DNA of 64,000 bases from Acidobacteriota bacterium (GTDB lineage Bacteria > Acidobacteriota > Vicinamibacteria > Vicinamibacterales > SCN-69-37): the NCBI GenBank assembly GCA_016716905.1, contig JADJUS010000022.1:1751095-1815094 (forward strand), written 5' to 3'. A model generated the notes under the pieces. The model was not told the DNA's origin, made no database searches, and saw only the letters and a program-made list of their open reading frames with translations. A program made the translations under genes and the position numbers. Shown here one piece after another: positions 35,614-43,674 of this stretch; the first letter of the stretch is position 1, and each line of letters opens with the position of its first letter.

Positions 35614-35644
35614 TTACACGGACATTTCTAGAAGTCGAGTGTAA
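35614..35644. promoter_or_regulatory. Dyad upstream of the candidate sigma-54 promoter
   Basis: An interrupted inverted repeat: ttacac and gtgtaa outer arms, with ttctagaa at the same centre (about 35629). It lies roughly 75-105 bp upstream of the predicted start, where activator sites for sigma-54 promoters usually are. It is the only strong symmetry between the sheath and M28 genes. Confidence 0.35.
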
Positions 35645-35671
35645 AAACTGTCAGCACAAAATAGCGGTCGA

Positions 35672-37270
35672 CTATTTCCGCGGGACGCGTCCATCGCTCA
35701 TGGCCGCGTTGTACGCGAACGCCGCCATGATGACGGCGTTCTTCATGAGGTCTTCGGGCGGCAGTGTTTCGAGAAAATCCAGGTTGGTGTGGCCACCGGT
35801 GCCGCCCACACGATCCTGGAGGAACTGGAAGCCCGGGAGTCCCACCCGGTCGAACGAAATGTGATCGGTGCTCCCCACGCCGCGTGGTGACACGGTTGTC
35901 ATACCCAAGTCGTGGAATGGCGCGGTCCAACTCGTCATCATCGTCCTGGCCCCTTCATTCCCCTGCAGGTAGATGCCCCGGTACTGTCCGGGGCCATAGT
36001 CCTGATTGAAGTAGGCCGAGAGTTTTTCGTACGCAGGTGTGACCCCTTTCGGGCTCGCGGGGTCACCGAAGTGTTTCAACACGTATTCGCGCGAGCCATG
36101 CAGGCCCTGTTCTTCGCCCGCCCACAAGGCGGCGCGAATGGTTCGGCGCGGCTTGGCCCCCACCGCGCGCAGGATGCGCATGGCCTCGAGCACAACCGCC
36201 ACTCCCGAGGTGTTGTCGCTCGCGTTCGGGCTGGCGTGCCATGTGTCCAGGTGCGCGCCGATCATCACGAGTTCATCTTTCAAATCGGTACCGGGGATAT
36301 CACCGACCACGTTGCTGGCTTGTTCGACCGCAGCGCCCACCCGATTGCGAATTTCGATTTCGATCATGACCGGCAGACCACGTTCGCGCAGCCGGTACAT
36401 CCTGTTGTAGTGCTCCGGCGTGATCGCAACGATGGGAGGGGACGCAAGCGTTTCGGCGCGGCCCCAATTGTCGGTTCTGGTGCCGGGGCGGGCGAAGCCG
36501 CGCACGGCGCCAGGCCATCCGCTCTCGCTTTGCAGCACGGCCACGACCCCTTCGGCTTTGTAGAACGCCATCTTTTCTTCGGGCCGGACGACGGTGGGGT
36601 TGGGGGCGGTTGGCGCCGGCGCGGCTGCAGCGGCCGCGGCAGCTGGCTGGGCGGGTGGCGCAGGTGGTGCGGCCGGCGGCGGCGCTGGGGATTCCAGGAC
36701 TTTCAGTTCCGCGTCGGTGTAACGAGCCACGCCCGTGCTGAATCGCGCGCGGTCCACGACGGCCGGAGCCGTAGACAACACCGAAGCGCCGCGCAACGTG
36801 CCGCGCAGTCGTTCCAGGTCGGCGCGGTTGCGGATTTCAGCGTTGACCACGCGGGTCGTCTGTTTGCCGTTGGTGCCCGGCGTGTGTGAGAGGGGGTAAC
36901 CGACCATCGGCTGGTAGTCGGGTTCGATGAGGTGCAGCGAGACGTATTCGTTGTCCCAGCGCGTGCCGTAGTCCATAAACGGCTCTGCGACGACGTTTTC
37001 GAGTCCGATCTCGCGCATGTGAGACATCACCCACAGTTGTGCGCGCGCCATGTCATCCGAGAGTGTGAGCCGCGCGCCGAGCACGTCGGTGATGTAGGAG
37101 ACGACGTCCATGACACGTGAGCGCTGCAGGCCCTCGTCGCGGATGCGCGCGACCATGGCCTGATCCACCGCCTGTCCGGCGTCGCGTGCGGTCACGGCCA
37201 GCGGCAGAGCCGTGGCGCCGATCAGAATGGCGGCGAGGCAGAGGGCGGGTGCGGTGCGCATGGAAGTCAT
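35672..37270 (-). CDS. Secreted M28 family zinc peptidase
   Basis: A 532-residue exopeptidase with a signal peptide (ALCLAAILIGATALPLAVTA). The M28 zinc site is visible: histidine and first aspartate in IGAHLDTWHASPNASDNTSG, the glutamate pair in LWAGEEQGLHGS, an aspartate in YFNQDYG and the last histidine in GTGGHTNLDF. A PA-like domain with a low-complexity Pro/Ala linker (about 195-230) separates the N-terminal part from the catalytic domain. ATG 37270 or 37261 may be used; TAGAAT lies 6 nt before the first, so the message may be leaderless. It is not part of the eCIS operon. Confidence 0.88.
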   Translation of the reverse strand: MTSMRTAPALCLAAILIGATALPLAVTARDAGQAVDQAMVARIRDEGLQRSRVMDVVSYITDVLGARLTLSDDMARAQLWVMSHMREIGLENVVAEPFMDYGTRWDNEYVSLHLIEPDYQPMVGYPLSHTPGTNGKQTTRVVNAEIRNRADLERLRGTLRGASVLSTAPAVVDRARFSTGVARYTDAELKVLESPAPPPAAPPAPPAQPAAAAAAAAPAPTAPNPTVVRPEEKMAFYKAEGVVAVLQSESGWPGAVRGFARPGTRTDNWGRAETLASPPIVAITPEHYNRMYRLRERGLPVMIEIEIRNRVGAAVEQASNVVGDIPGTDLKDELVMIGAHLDTWHASPNASDNTSGVAVVLEAMRILRAVGAKPRRTIRAALWAGEEQGLHGSREYVLKHFGDPASPKGVTPAYEKLSAYFNQDYGPGQYRGIYLQGNEGARTMMTSWTAPFHDLGMTTVSPRGVGSTDHISFDRVGLPGFQFLQDRVGGTGGHTNLDFLETLPPEDLMKNAVIMAAFAYNAAMSDGRVPRK

Positions 37271-37332
37271 CTGCGGATTCTACGCCCACCGGCCCGCGTG
37301 TATCATGTGGCGTTCGACAAAGCAGGCCACAC

Positions 37333-37518
37333 ATGTTGGAGAGTCTCGCGGCAATCGTCATCGACAGCGGTCTGCAGACCGTGGGCTGGGCGGTCATGAA
37401 GGCTGTCACCTTCGGCAGGTATCGCGGCTTTCAGCCCGAGGACATCCTCTTCGAAGGCACGCTCGGTTTTGTGACTCTTGTCGCCGTTGGCTACGGCGTC
37501 TACCGTCTGATCTTCTAG
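37333..37518 (+). CDS. Small membrane protein
   Basis: A 61-residue protein: MLESLAAIVIDSGLQTVGW, a basic turn (GRYRGF) and a C-terminal hydrophobic helix (GTLGFVTLVAVGYGVYRLIF). It is probably an inner-membrane protein of unknown role. A TATCAT box lies 26 nt upstream. It ends one base before the GIY-YIG gene's GTG, so the two are likely co-transcribed. Confidence 0.55.
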   Translation: MLESLAAIVIDSGLQTVGWAVMKAVTFGRYRGFQPEDILFEGTLGFVTLVAVGYGVYRLIF

Positions 37519-37519
37519 C

Positions 37520-37810
37520 GTGCACTACGTTTACATCCTTCGCTGCGCGGACGACACGCTCTACACCGGCTACACCATTAATCTGAAGGCGCGCGTTGAG
37601 GCCCACAACGCCGGTCGCGGCGCCAAGTACACGCGTGGCCGACGGCCCGTGGCGATGGTCTATTCGCGAGGGTTTCGATCCCTCGGCAAAGCATTGGCCC
37701 GCGAGTATGCGGTGAAGCAGTTGACGCGGTCAGAGAAGGAAGCGCTCATCGCGAGCTGGTCTGCAAGATTGCCCCGGCGTCGGGCTGGCGTTTCCGTTTC
37801 GGCAGACTAA
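37520..37810 (+). CDS. GIY-YIG domain protein (UPF0213, YhbQ-like)
   Basis: A 96-residue single-domain GIY-YIG protein starting at GTG. The motif appears as YVYILRCADDTLYTGYT, followed by LKARVEAHNAGRGAKYTRGRRP and REYAVKQLTRSEKEALI. Members of UPF0213 are small stand-alone nuclease-like proteins with proposed DNA-repair or structure-specific endonuclease roles. The usual YtG and R/E residues are present. No mobile-element context is visible. Confidence 0.88.
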   Translation: MHYVYILRCADDTLYTGYTINLKARVEAHNAGRGAKYTRGRRPVAMVYSRGFRSLGKALAREYAVKQLTRSEKEALIASWSARLPRRRAGVSVSAD

Positions 37811-37892
37811 TTGTCACGAGCGTTATCGTTCTGTCACGTGGTGTTTCCATGTGACTGGTATCCATGTGTGGTCTCAGAAGGAGCCTCCATAC

Positions 37893-39203
37893 ATGTCACG
37901 TTTTGCACGCGCCACTCTTCTCGTCTTCATTCTTGCGGTTGCCACGCCCTGGGGCGCGCCGCCTCCCGTCGTCACATTAATCGGCAAAGGTGTCATTGAC
38001 AGCGCGCTGCTGGACAAGTCAGGTCTGAAGGGCAGCATTTGCCAGGCCGGCGCTCCGGCAAACTGCGTGCCGAAGGCGATTCTCGGTGGGCTTGGCTCGG
38101 ACATTACGTACACCGGCCACGACAATGTCTTCATCGCCGCTCCCGATCGGGGACCGTTCGACGGTCTGACGGATGTCGCCTTCCTCGATCGCGTGCACTT
38201 TCTTCACATCACGATGAATGCCGGCACCATCAACACACGGCTGCTTGATACCCGGTTTCTCAAGAATGAGTTCGGCAAGACGTTTGTCGGCGCAGCCGGG
38301 GCCTTTGACGTCAACAGTGACTTCGCCACTCTGCGGCTGGATCCGGAGGGCATCCGGGTCGGACCCAACGGACATTTCTATATTTCCGACGAGTACGGCC
38401 CCTATATCTTCGAGTTCAACCGTCAAGGTCACCTGGTCCGCCGGATCGACGTGCCCTCGACGTTCCTGATTGCCAGCCCGAGCGGCGATCCAACCACGGA
38501 GCTGCTGAGCAACACGTCGGGACGCCAGGCGAATCGAGGCATGGAGGGTCTGGCCATCAGCCCCGACGGCAACACGCTGATCGGCATCATGCAGAACGCG
38601 CTGCTTCAGGACAACGCGCTCACTCCGGGCACCGTTGATCGACAGAGCGTGAACACCCGGATCCTCACCGTGGACCTCTTCACGGGCGAGACCCATCAGT
38701 ACGTGTATGTGCTGGATGCATTCAACCGCGGTCAGGGCGTGAGTGAAATCCTGGCCATCAACGACCATGAGTTCCTGGTAGTGGAACGCGACAACCGGTC
38801 CTGGCTCACGTCGGGGACGGCGCCGACGAGAAAGAACATCTACAAGATCGACGTCTCCGGCGCGACGGATGTCTCAGCAGTCGCCAGTTTGCCGGCGGGC
38901 GCCCTCCCGGCAGAGATCGTGCCGGTCGGCAAGTCGATCTTCATCAATATGCTCGACCCCATCTACGGCCTGCACCTGAACGATGCGAACGCGATTGCCG
39001 AGAAGATTGAAGGACTGGCCTGGGGTCCGAACCTCGCTGATGGCCGGCATGTGCTGTACGTGGTGAGCGATAACGATTTGAGCCCGACGATCGATACGCA
39101 ACTCTTTGCCTTTGCAATTGAGGCTTCGAGCATCGACCTTCAGCCACAGGTTCTTCCTGGCCCGCTCTATCCGCCTGGGCAAGTAAAGAAGGCCTTGAAG
39201 TGA
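37893..39203 (+). CDS. Secreted esterase-like/phytase-like beta-propeller protein
   Basis: A 436-residue protein (signal peptide MSRFARATLLVFILAVATPWG) of the 'esterase-like activity of phytase' family. Typical blocks are DITYTGHDNVFIAAPDRGPFDG, the RLDPEGIRVGPNGHFYISDEYGPYIFEF region, GMEGLAISPDGNTL and INDHEFLVVERDNR. The fold is a propeller; the reaction in this family is often unproven. The start has a good Shine-Dalgarno (agaagga). Its last 497 bp are duplicated 3652 bp downstream (42366-42862), on the far side of the first kinase gene. Confidence 0.8.
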   Translation: MSRFARATLLVFILAVATPWGAPPPVVTLIGKGVIDSALLDKSGLKGSICQAGAPANCVPKAILGGLGSDITYTGHDNVFIAAPDRGPFDGLTDVAFLDRVHFLHITMNAGTINTRLLDTRFLKNEFGKTFVGAAGAFDVNSDFATLRLDPEGIRVGPNGHFYISDEYGPYIFEFNRQGHLVRRIDVPSTFLIASPSGDPTTELLSNTSGRQANRGMEGLAISPDGNTLIGIMQNALLQDNALTPGTVDRQSVNTRILTVDLFTGETHQYVYVLDAFNRGQGVSEILAINDHEFLVVERDNRSWLTSGTAPTRKNIYKIDVSGATDVSAVASLPAGALPAEIVPVGKSIFINMLDPIYGLHLNDANAIAEKIEGLAWGPNLADGRHVLYVVSDNDLSPTIDTQLFAFAIEASSIDLQPQVLPGPLYPPGQVKKALK

Positions 39204-39210
39204 AGCAGCG
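38714..39210 (+). repeat. 497-bp direct repeat, copy 1
   Basis: The 3' end of the phytase-like gene. It aligns without any gap to 42366-42862 with only scattered substitutions and ends at the shared tgaagcagcg. The two copies flank the first kinase gene. Confidence 0.9.
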
Positions 39211-39220
39211 GTGAAGCCGA

Positions 39221-39246
39221 CGCCGGGGTGATGGGTCACCCCGGCG
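39221..39246 (+). terminator. Stem-loop after the phytase-like gene
   Basis: A perfect 11-bp stem (cgccggggtga / tcaccccggcg) with a tggg loop, 17 bp after the stop codon. No T-run follows, so it is an incomplete intrinsic terminator or an mRNA-protecting hairpin. Confidence 0.5.
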
Positions 39247-39355
39247 CCAACTTCCTGATGCAAGCCGCCCAGCGCGCGGCTGCCGTCAAATGGTCCGACC
39301 TGCCGGCGTCTTGGCCAGGACAAGCCTGGAGCCGGGATATGATGCCCGCGCCCCC

Positions 39356-42256
39356 ATGCTCTCCACCGGCACCCGTCTCGGTCCCTATGAAATTGTTGCT
39401 CCGCTCGGTGCGGGCGGAATGGGCGAGGTGTATCGCGCGCGCGATACCAAGCTCAATCGCGATGTGGCGATCAAGGTGCTGCCCGAAGCTTTCGCACTCG
39501 ATGCGGACCGCCTCGCGCGATTCACGCGCGAAGCGCAGGTGCTCGCGTCGCTCAACCACCCGAACATCGCGCAGATCTATGGGATAGAGGAAACGACCTC
39601 AGAGGTCGGTCGCGGGGTGAGTGGTGCCGGACCGACCTCTGAGGTCGTTTCCCGTGCCCTTGTCATGGAACTGGTCGAGGGGCGGGACCTGTCGGAGCTG
39701 ATCCGATCCTCGGAGGCCGGGTCTCGCTCTTCGGAGGCCGGACCTTCAGGTCCGGCAAACACGCCGGGTCTAAAGACCCGGCCTCCATCCGGAGGATTCC
39801 CCCTCGCCGACGCGATCGCCATCGCGCGCCAAATCATCGACGCGCTCGAGGCCGCGCACGAGCAGGGCATCGTCCATCGCGACCTGAAGCCGCAGAACAT
39901 CAAAGTCCGCGACGACGGCACGGTCAAGGTGCTGGACTTCGGACTGGCGAAGGCGATGGACTCCGGGACCTCGGGACCCCAGGACTCCAACAACTCGCCC
40001 ACGTTGACTGCGCGGGCGACCCAGATGGGCATGATCATCGGCACCGCCGCGTACATGGCGCCGGAGCAAGCGCGTGGGCGTGCGGTCGATCGGCGCGCGG
40101 ACATCTGGGCCTTTGGCGTGGTGCTCTACGAGATGCTGACGGGCTCGCGCGGGTTTGAGGGTGAAGACATCTCCGTCACGCTGGCTAACGTCATCAAGGA
40201 AGACCCGAAGTGGGATGCGCTGCCCGCGGACCTGCACCCATCGATCAAGCGGTTGCTTCGCCGCTGCCTTGAAAAGGATCCGAAGCGCCGGCTTGGCGCC
40301 ATCAGCGACGCCAGGCTCGAACTCGACGAAGCGTCGTCACCATCCGAGGCGTCTCCGGCCGCAGCTTCAGTCGCCGCCCCGCGCTCAGGTGTCGCACGCT
40401 GGGAACGCGCGATCTGGGCGTCGGTGGCAGCCGTGGCGATCGTTGCGGCGGTGTGGCTGGCGTGGCCATCCAGTTCCGATGACGAAGCCACGCTGCCGAT
40501 GGCGCGTTTCGAAGTCTCTCCGCCGGGAGAAGGACGTTTTATCGGGAATGCGCCGCGCATAGCGATCTCGCCGGACGGCCGATCGCTCGCGTTTTCTGCG
40601 TCGTCAAAAGCCGCCGAGGCCGATCAACTCTGGATTCGGCGCCTCGACTCGATGGAGGTGCTGCCGGTTCCGGGAACGCTGAGCACCCCTGACGCCAATC
40701 AACCTCAGTCTCCCTTCTGGTCTCCTGACAGCCGACAGCTCGCCTTCTTCGTGCAGACGGGCCTGGAGGCAGGAGGCCTGTCGCGAGCAAGCCGGCTGCT
40801 GACCGCAGACATGACCGGCGGCGGCGTTCGGAAGATTTGTGACCTGCCATCCAACAACGCCAGCGGTACCTGGAATAGCGAGGGGGTATTGCTGGTCTCC
40901 TCGCAGGGCACCAAAGGCATTCAGCGCGTCTCGGCCAACGGCGGTGCGCCGACGCAGGTGACCACGCTCGACAGCACGACAAAGGAGATCGCCCATCTGT
41001 GGCCGCAGTTTCTGCCCGACGGCCGCCACTTCCTCTATCAGGCCCAGACTGATGCGCGCGGCGACTGGGCCATCTTTGCCGGAGCCATCGATTCGGCGGC
41101 CAGACACCAGGTGGTGAAGTCCGACTACGCCAGGTTCGCTGCGCCGAACCTGCTGCTCTACGTCGTCGGTGAGAATCTGATGGCCCAGCGCATGGACATG
41201 CAGTCGCGCACGCTCACGGGCGACCCCGTGGTGCTGGCCACTGGGATGGTGAATCTGATCTCTAACGGCCGGTCTGGTTTCACGGTGTCTGACGCCGGTG
41301 TGCTGGTCTACGCCAGCAATCCTGACCAGCAGTCCGGGTTGGCCAATCGACGCCTGACGTGGCTCGATCGCCGGGGCACACCGCTGGGCCCGGTCGGGCC
41401 GCCCGTCTCGGCGTTCAACTTTCGACTCTCTCCAGATGGTGCCCGTGCGGCTCTGGTCGAGCTAGCGGGTGACCGCGCGACCGGCCGTCAGTTGTGGGTG
41501 GCCGACCTCGAGCGCAACGTCAAGGCCCCGCTGGCGTCATCCCGCGGGGGCCTGAGTCCAACCTGGTCAGATGATGGACGTCGGCTGGTGTTTTCATCGA
41601 CGGCCGACGATGGGCGGGTGACGATCGGGGAGCGCGTGGCGAGCGGCGCCACACCCATGACCACGCTCCACAACGAAACCGGTCCGACCGTGCTTCTGGT
41701 GCCCCTCGACGAGTCCAGCGATGGCAAGCTGGTGGTGTTCACAAGAACCAATTCAGGCGTGCGAAGTCTGTACGTCTTGTCGAAGACCGACGGCAAGGTC
41801 GCGCCGTATCTCGAAGACGGTTTCGACCATCCCCAGGCGTCGCTCTCGCGCGATGGCCGATGGCTGGCGTACACGACGAATGAATCCAGCACGTACGAGG
41901 TCGTGGTTCAACCATTCCCGGACCCATCGCAGGGAAAATGGCCCATCTCGGCAGGCGGCGGCGCCATTCCGCGTTGGCGGCGAGACGGGCGTGAACTGTT
42001 CTACGTGAATAACGCGGCCCAACTGGTGGCCGTGCCCGTGACCACACATCAGGAACTTGTGCCTGGCAAACCGCAGCCGTTGTTCTTACTGCCAGGCAAT
42101 CTGCCGACCATCAGTACCGGCGCGTACAGCTACGACGTGTCTCCAGACGGGCAGCGCATCCTCGTGTCGATCGGTCCGGGCGGTATCGGAAATGTCTCGG
42201 CGGCCCTGCCTCTCACGGTCGTCACCAACTGGACGTCGCTGCTGACGAAGAAGTAG
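39356..42256 (+). CDS. Membrane Ser/Thr protein kinase with PD40 propeller (kinase 1)
   Basis: A 966-residue PknB-type receptor kinase. The kinase domain has the glycine loop LGAGGMGEVY (18-27), K40 in VAIK, VHRDLKPQN (H174) and DFG (D194). One membrane helix (near 350-370) leads to an extracytoplasmic PD40/TolB-like propeller with SPDGRSLAF-type blades. Three low-complexity inserts interrupt the catalytic domain, each encoded by palindromic or tandem repeats: after IYGIEE, after DLSELI and after LDFGLAKAMD. All keep the frame, and core kinase residues are intact. TATGAT ends 12 nt before the ATG with no Shine-Dalgarno, suggesting a leaderless message. Substrate and signal are unknown. Confidence 0.88.
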   Translation: MLSTGTRLGPYEIVAPLGAGGMGEVYRARDTKLNRDVAIKVLPEAFALDADRLARFTREAQVLASLNHPNIAQIYGIEETTSEVGRGVSGAGPTSEVVSRALVMELVEGRDLSELIRSSEAGSRSSEAGPSGPANTPGLKTRPPSGGFPLADAIAIARQIIDALEAAHEQGIVHRDLKPQNIKVRDDGTVKVLDFGLAKAMDSGTSGPQDSNNSPTLTARATQMGMIIGTAAYMAPEQARGRAVDRRADIWAFGVVLYEMLTGSRGFEGEDISVTLANVIKEDPKWDALPADLHPSIKRLLRRCLEKDPKRRLGAISDARLELDEASSPSEASPAAASVAAPRSGVARWERAIWASVAAVAIVAAVWLAWPSSSDDEATLPMARFEVSPPGEGRFIGNAPRIAISPDGRSLAFSASSKAAEADQLWIRRLDSMEVLPVPGTLSTPDANQPQSPFWSPDSRQLAFFVQTGLEAGGLSRASRLLTADMTGGGVRKICDLPSNNASGTWNSEGVLLVSSQGTKGIQRVSANGGAPTQVTTLDSTTKEIAHLWPQFLPDGRHFLYQAQTDARGDWAIFAGAIDSAARHQVVKSDYARFAAPNLLLYVVGENLMAQRMDMQSRTLTGDPVVLATGMVNLISNGRSGFTVSDAGVLVYASNPDQQSGLANRRLTWLDRRGTPLGPVGPPVSAFNFRLSPDGARAALVELAGDRATGRQLWVADLERNVKAPLASSRGGLSPTWSDDGRRLVFSSTADDGRVTIGERVASGATPMTTLHNETGPTVLLVPLDESSDGKLVVFTRTNSGVRSLYVLSKTDGKVAPYLEDGFDHPQASLSRDGRWLAYTTNESSTYEVVVQPFPDPSQGKWPISAGGGAIPRWRRDGRELFYVNNAAQLVAVPVTTHQELVPGKPQPLFLLPGNLPTISTGAYSYDVSPDGQRILVSIGPGGIGNVSAALPLTVVTNWTSLLTKK
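39591..39650. repeat. 21-bp perfect inverted repeat inside kinase 1 (family D)
   Basis: Arms 39591-39611 and 39630-39650 are exact reverse complements (core cgacctcagaggtcg). They encode an in-frame insert of about 21 residues in the loop after IYGIEE. The same core recurs at 56462-56515 in qhpF. Confidence 0.9.
39706..39796. repeat. Family B palindromic repeats inside kinase 1
   Basis: Two tandem units of the tcttcggaggccgg family, each with a palindromic end (ggaccttcaggtcc, gggtctaaagaccc). They encode an in-frame SSEAG-rich insert after DLSELI. Related copies lie at 46812, 54871 and 62341. Confidence 0.85.
39958..39988 (+). repeat. Family C tandem repeat in the kinase 1 activation segment
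   Basis: Degenerate ggactccgggacc-like units just after the DFG motif, encoding SGTSGPQDS. Kinases 2 and 3 carry the same repeat family at the same site. Confidence 0.7.
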
Positions 42257-42282
42257 ATGGCCCCTTCAATCCCGCCGACCAG

Positions 42283-42855
42283 TTGACGACGACCGTGACC
42301 GGCTGGCGGACGGCTGTCGCTTCTCGCGGGCGGATGAACAGGAAGCGCTTGCCGTCTTTCGTGACGGATGCGTTCAACCGAGGTCAGGGCGTGAGTGAAA
42401 TCCTGGCCATCAACGACCATGAGTTCCTGGTGGTGGAACGCGACAAGCGGTCCTGGCTCACGTCGGGGACGGCGCCCACGAGAAAGAACATCTACAAGAT
42501 CGACGTCTCCGGCGCGACGGATGTCTCAGCAGTCGCCAGTTTGCCGGCTGGCGGCCTCCCGGCAGAGATCGTGCCGGTGGGCAAGTCGATCTTCATCAAC
42601 ATGCTCGACCCCATCTTCGGCCTGCACCTGAACGATGCGAACGCGATTGCCGAGAAGATTGAAGGACTGGCGTGGGGTCCGGACCTTGCCGATGGCCGGC
42701 ATGTGCTGTACGTGGTGAGCGATAACGATTTGAGCCCAACGATCGATACCCAACTCTTCGCCTTTGCCGTTGAGGCTTCGAGCATTGACCTCCAGCCACA
42801 GGTTCTTCCTGGCCCGCTCTATCCGCCAGGGCAGGTAAAGAAGGCCTTGAAGTGA
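42283..42855 (+). pseudogene. Truncated duplicate of the phytase-like gene
   Basis: An open frame of 190 codons. Only codons from about DAFNRGQGVSE onward are homologous: they copy the C-terminal 163 residues of the gene at 37893-39203 nearly exactly. The first ~28 codons are unrelated sequence. It lacks a signal peptide and most propeller blades, so a working protein is unlikely. It probably arose when the duplication enclosed kinase 1. Confidence 0.75.
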
Positions 42856-42862
42856 AGCAGCG
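42366..42862 (+). repeat. 497-bp direct repeat, copy 2
   Basis: Second copy of 38714-39210 at a constant offset of 3652 bp, with no insertions or deletions. It ends at tgaagcagcg, 36 bp before the higB start. Confidence 0.9.
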
Positions 42863-42871
42863 ATTGTCGTT

Positions 42872-42890
42872 TAACGTTATCCGTTATATG
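42872..42890 (+). promoter_or_regulatory. Candidate higBA operator and promoter
   Basis: An inverted repeat taacg-ttatc-cgtta (42872-42886) overlaps a TATATG -10 box (42885-42890), 8 nt before the GTG of higB. A TTGTCG possible -35 lies 15 bp upstream. HigA-type antitoxins repress their own operon through such sites. Confidence 0.4.
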
Positions 42891-42898
42891 CTGGACGG

Positions 42899-43177
42899 GT
42901 GATCAAGGGCTTTGGCTCTGCCGACACGAAAGCGCTGTTCGAGACGGGGAAGTCCAAGCGTTTCGGGAGCATCGTCACCGTGGCGACGCGCAAGCTGACC
43001 GTGCTGGACGCGGCGACGACGCTGGAGTTCTTGAGGTCACCACCTGGCAATCGCCTGGAGGCCCTGAAGGGTGACCGGAAGGGCCAGGACAGTATCCGGA
43101 TCAACGACCAGTGGCGCATTTGTTTTCGCTGGACAACCGCCGGGCCTGAGGATGTCGAGATTGCGGACTATCACTGA
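42899..43177 (+). CDS. higB: HigB-type toxin (RelE/ParE superfamily)
   Basis: A 92-residue ribosome-dependent mRNA-interferase-type toxin. The family signature LEALKGDRKGQDSIRINDQWRICFRW and the final EIADYH are clear. It starts at GTG. The toxin gene precedes the antitoxin gene by 12 bp, the order typical of higBA. The module lies between a truncated duplicate gene and the kinase 2-3 pair. Confidence 0.93.
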   Translation: MIKGFGSADTKALFETGKSKRFGSIVTVATRKLTVLDAATTLEFLRSPPGNRLEALKGDRKGQDSIRINDQWRICFRWTTAGPEDVEIADYH

Positions 43178-43189
43178 CGGAGCATCGCG

Positions 43190-43492
43190 ATGAAGATGAA
43201 GAATGGCATGAGGCCGGTGCACCCTGGCGAAGTCTTGCGTGAGGACTTCCTGCGCCCTGCGGGCCTGACCGCGAACGCGCTGGCCAAAATCCTCCATGTG
43301 CCGGCGCCGCGCATCAACGACATCGTGCGCGAACGGCGAGGCGTGTCTGCGGATACGGCGATGCGCCTGGCGCGGTACTTCGGCGGAGATGCGCACTCGT
43401 GGCTGAACCTGCAGGCCATCTATGACCTGCGGCTGGCGGAGATTGCCAATGCTCGCAAGATCGACCGCGAGATCATGCCCATTGCTGTCTGA
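43190..43492 (+). CDS. higA: HigA-type antitoxin (XRE family)
   Basis: A 100-residue helix-turn-helix antitoxin. RPVHPGEVLREDFL starts the domain, LTANALAKILHVPAPRINDIV is the HTH and GDAHSWLNLQAIYDLRLAE closes it. It should neutralise HigB and repress the operon. Start at 43190 or at the ATG of MRPVHP (43208) cannot be decided. Confidence 0.93.
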   Translation: MKMKNGMRPVHPGEVLREDFLRPAGLTANALAKILHVPAPRINDIVRERRGVSADTAMRLARYFGGDAHSWLNLQAIYDLRLAEIANARKIDREIMPIAV

Positions 43493-43530
43493 CTGATACC
43501 CCGACCTGCGGGTATACTCTCGGCACTCCG

Positions 43531-43674
43531 TTGGTACTGACTTCCGGCACGCGTCTCGGACCCTACGAAATCGTCGGCCCTCTCGGTGCTGGTGGCCCGC
43601 CTACGCTGGCGGCGGCCTTCGGCCGCCAGCTCCGGCGAGGTCTCGCCGTAGCCAAGGAAAGGATCTGGACGTGA
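43531..43674 (+). pseudogene. Relic of a kinase gene start
   Basis: From TTG 43531 the frame encodes LVLTSGTRLGPYEIVGPLGAGG, read in two parts, which is the beginning of this kinase family up to the glycine loop. It then runs into GC-rich palindromic repeat sequence and stops in a TGA overlapping the kinase 2 GTG. TATACT lies at 43512-43517. The rest of this kinase is gone, or was replaced by kinase 2. Confidence 0.65.

Noticed and set aside
43493..43530. Full sigma-70 promoter for the kinase 2-3 operon
   Set aside because: TATACT is present, but no -35 hexamer at 16-18 bp spacing could be supported, so only the -10 box is mentioned.
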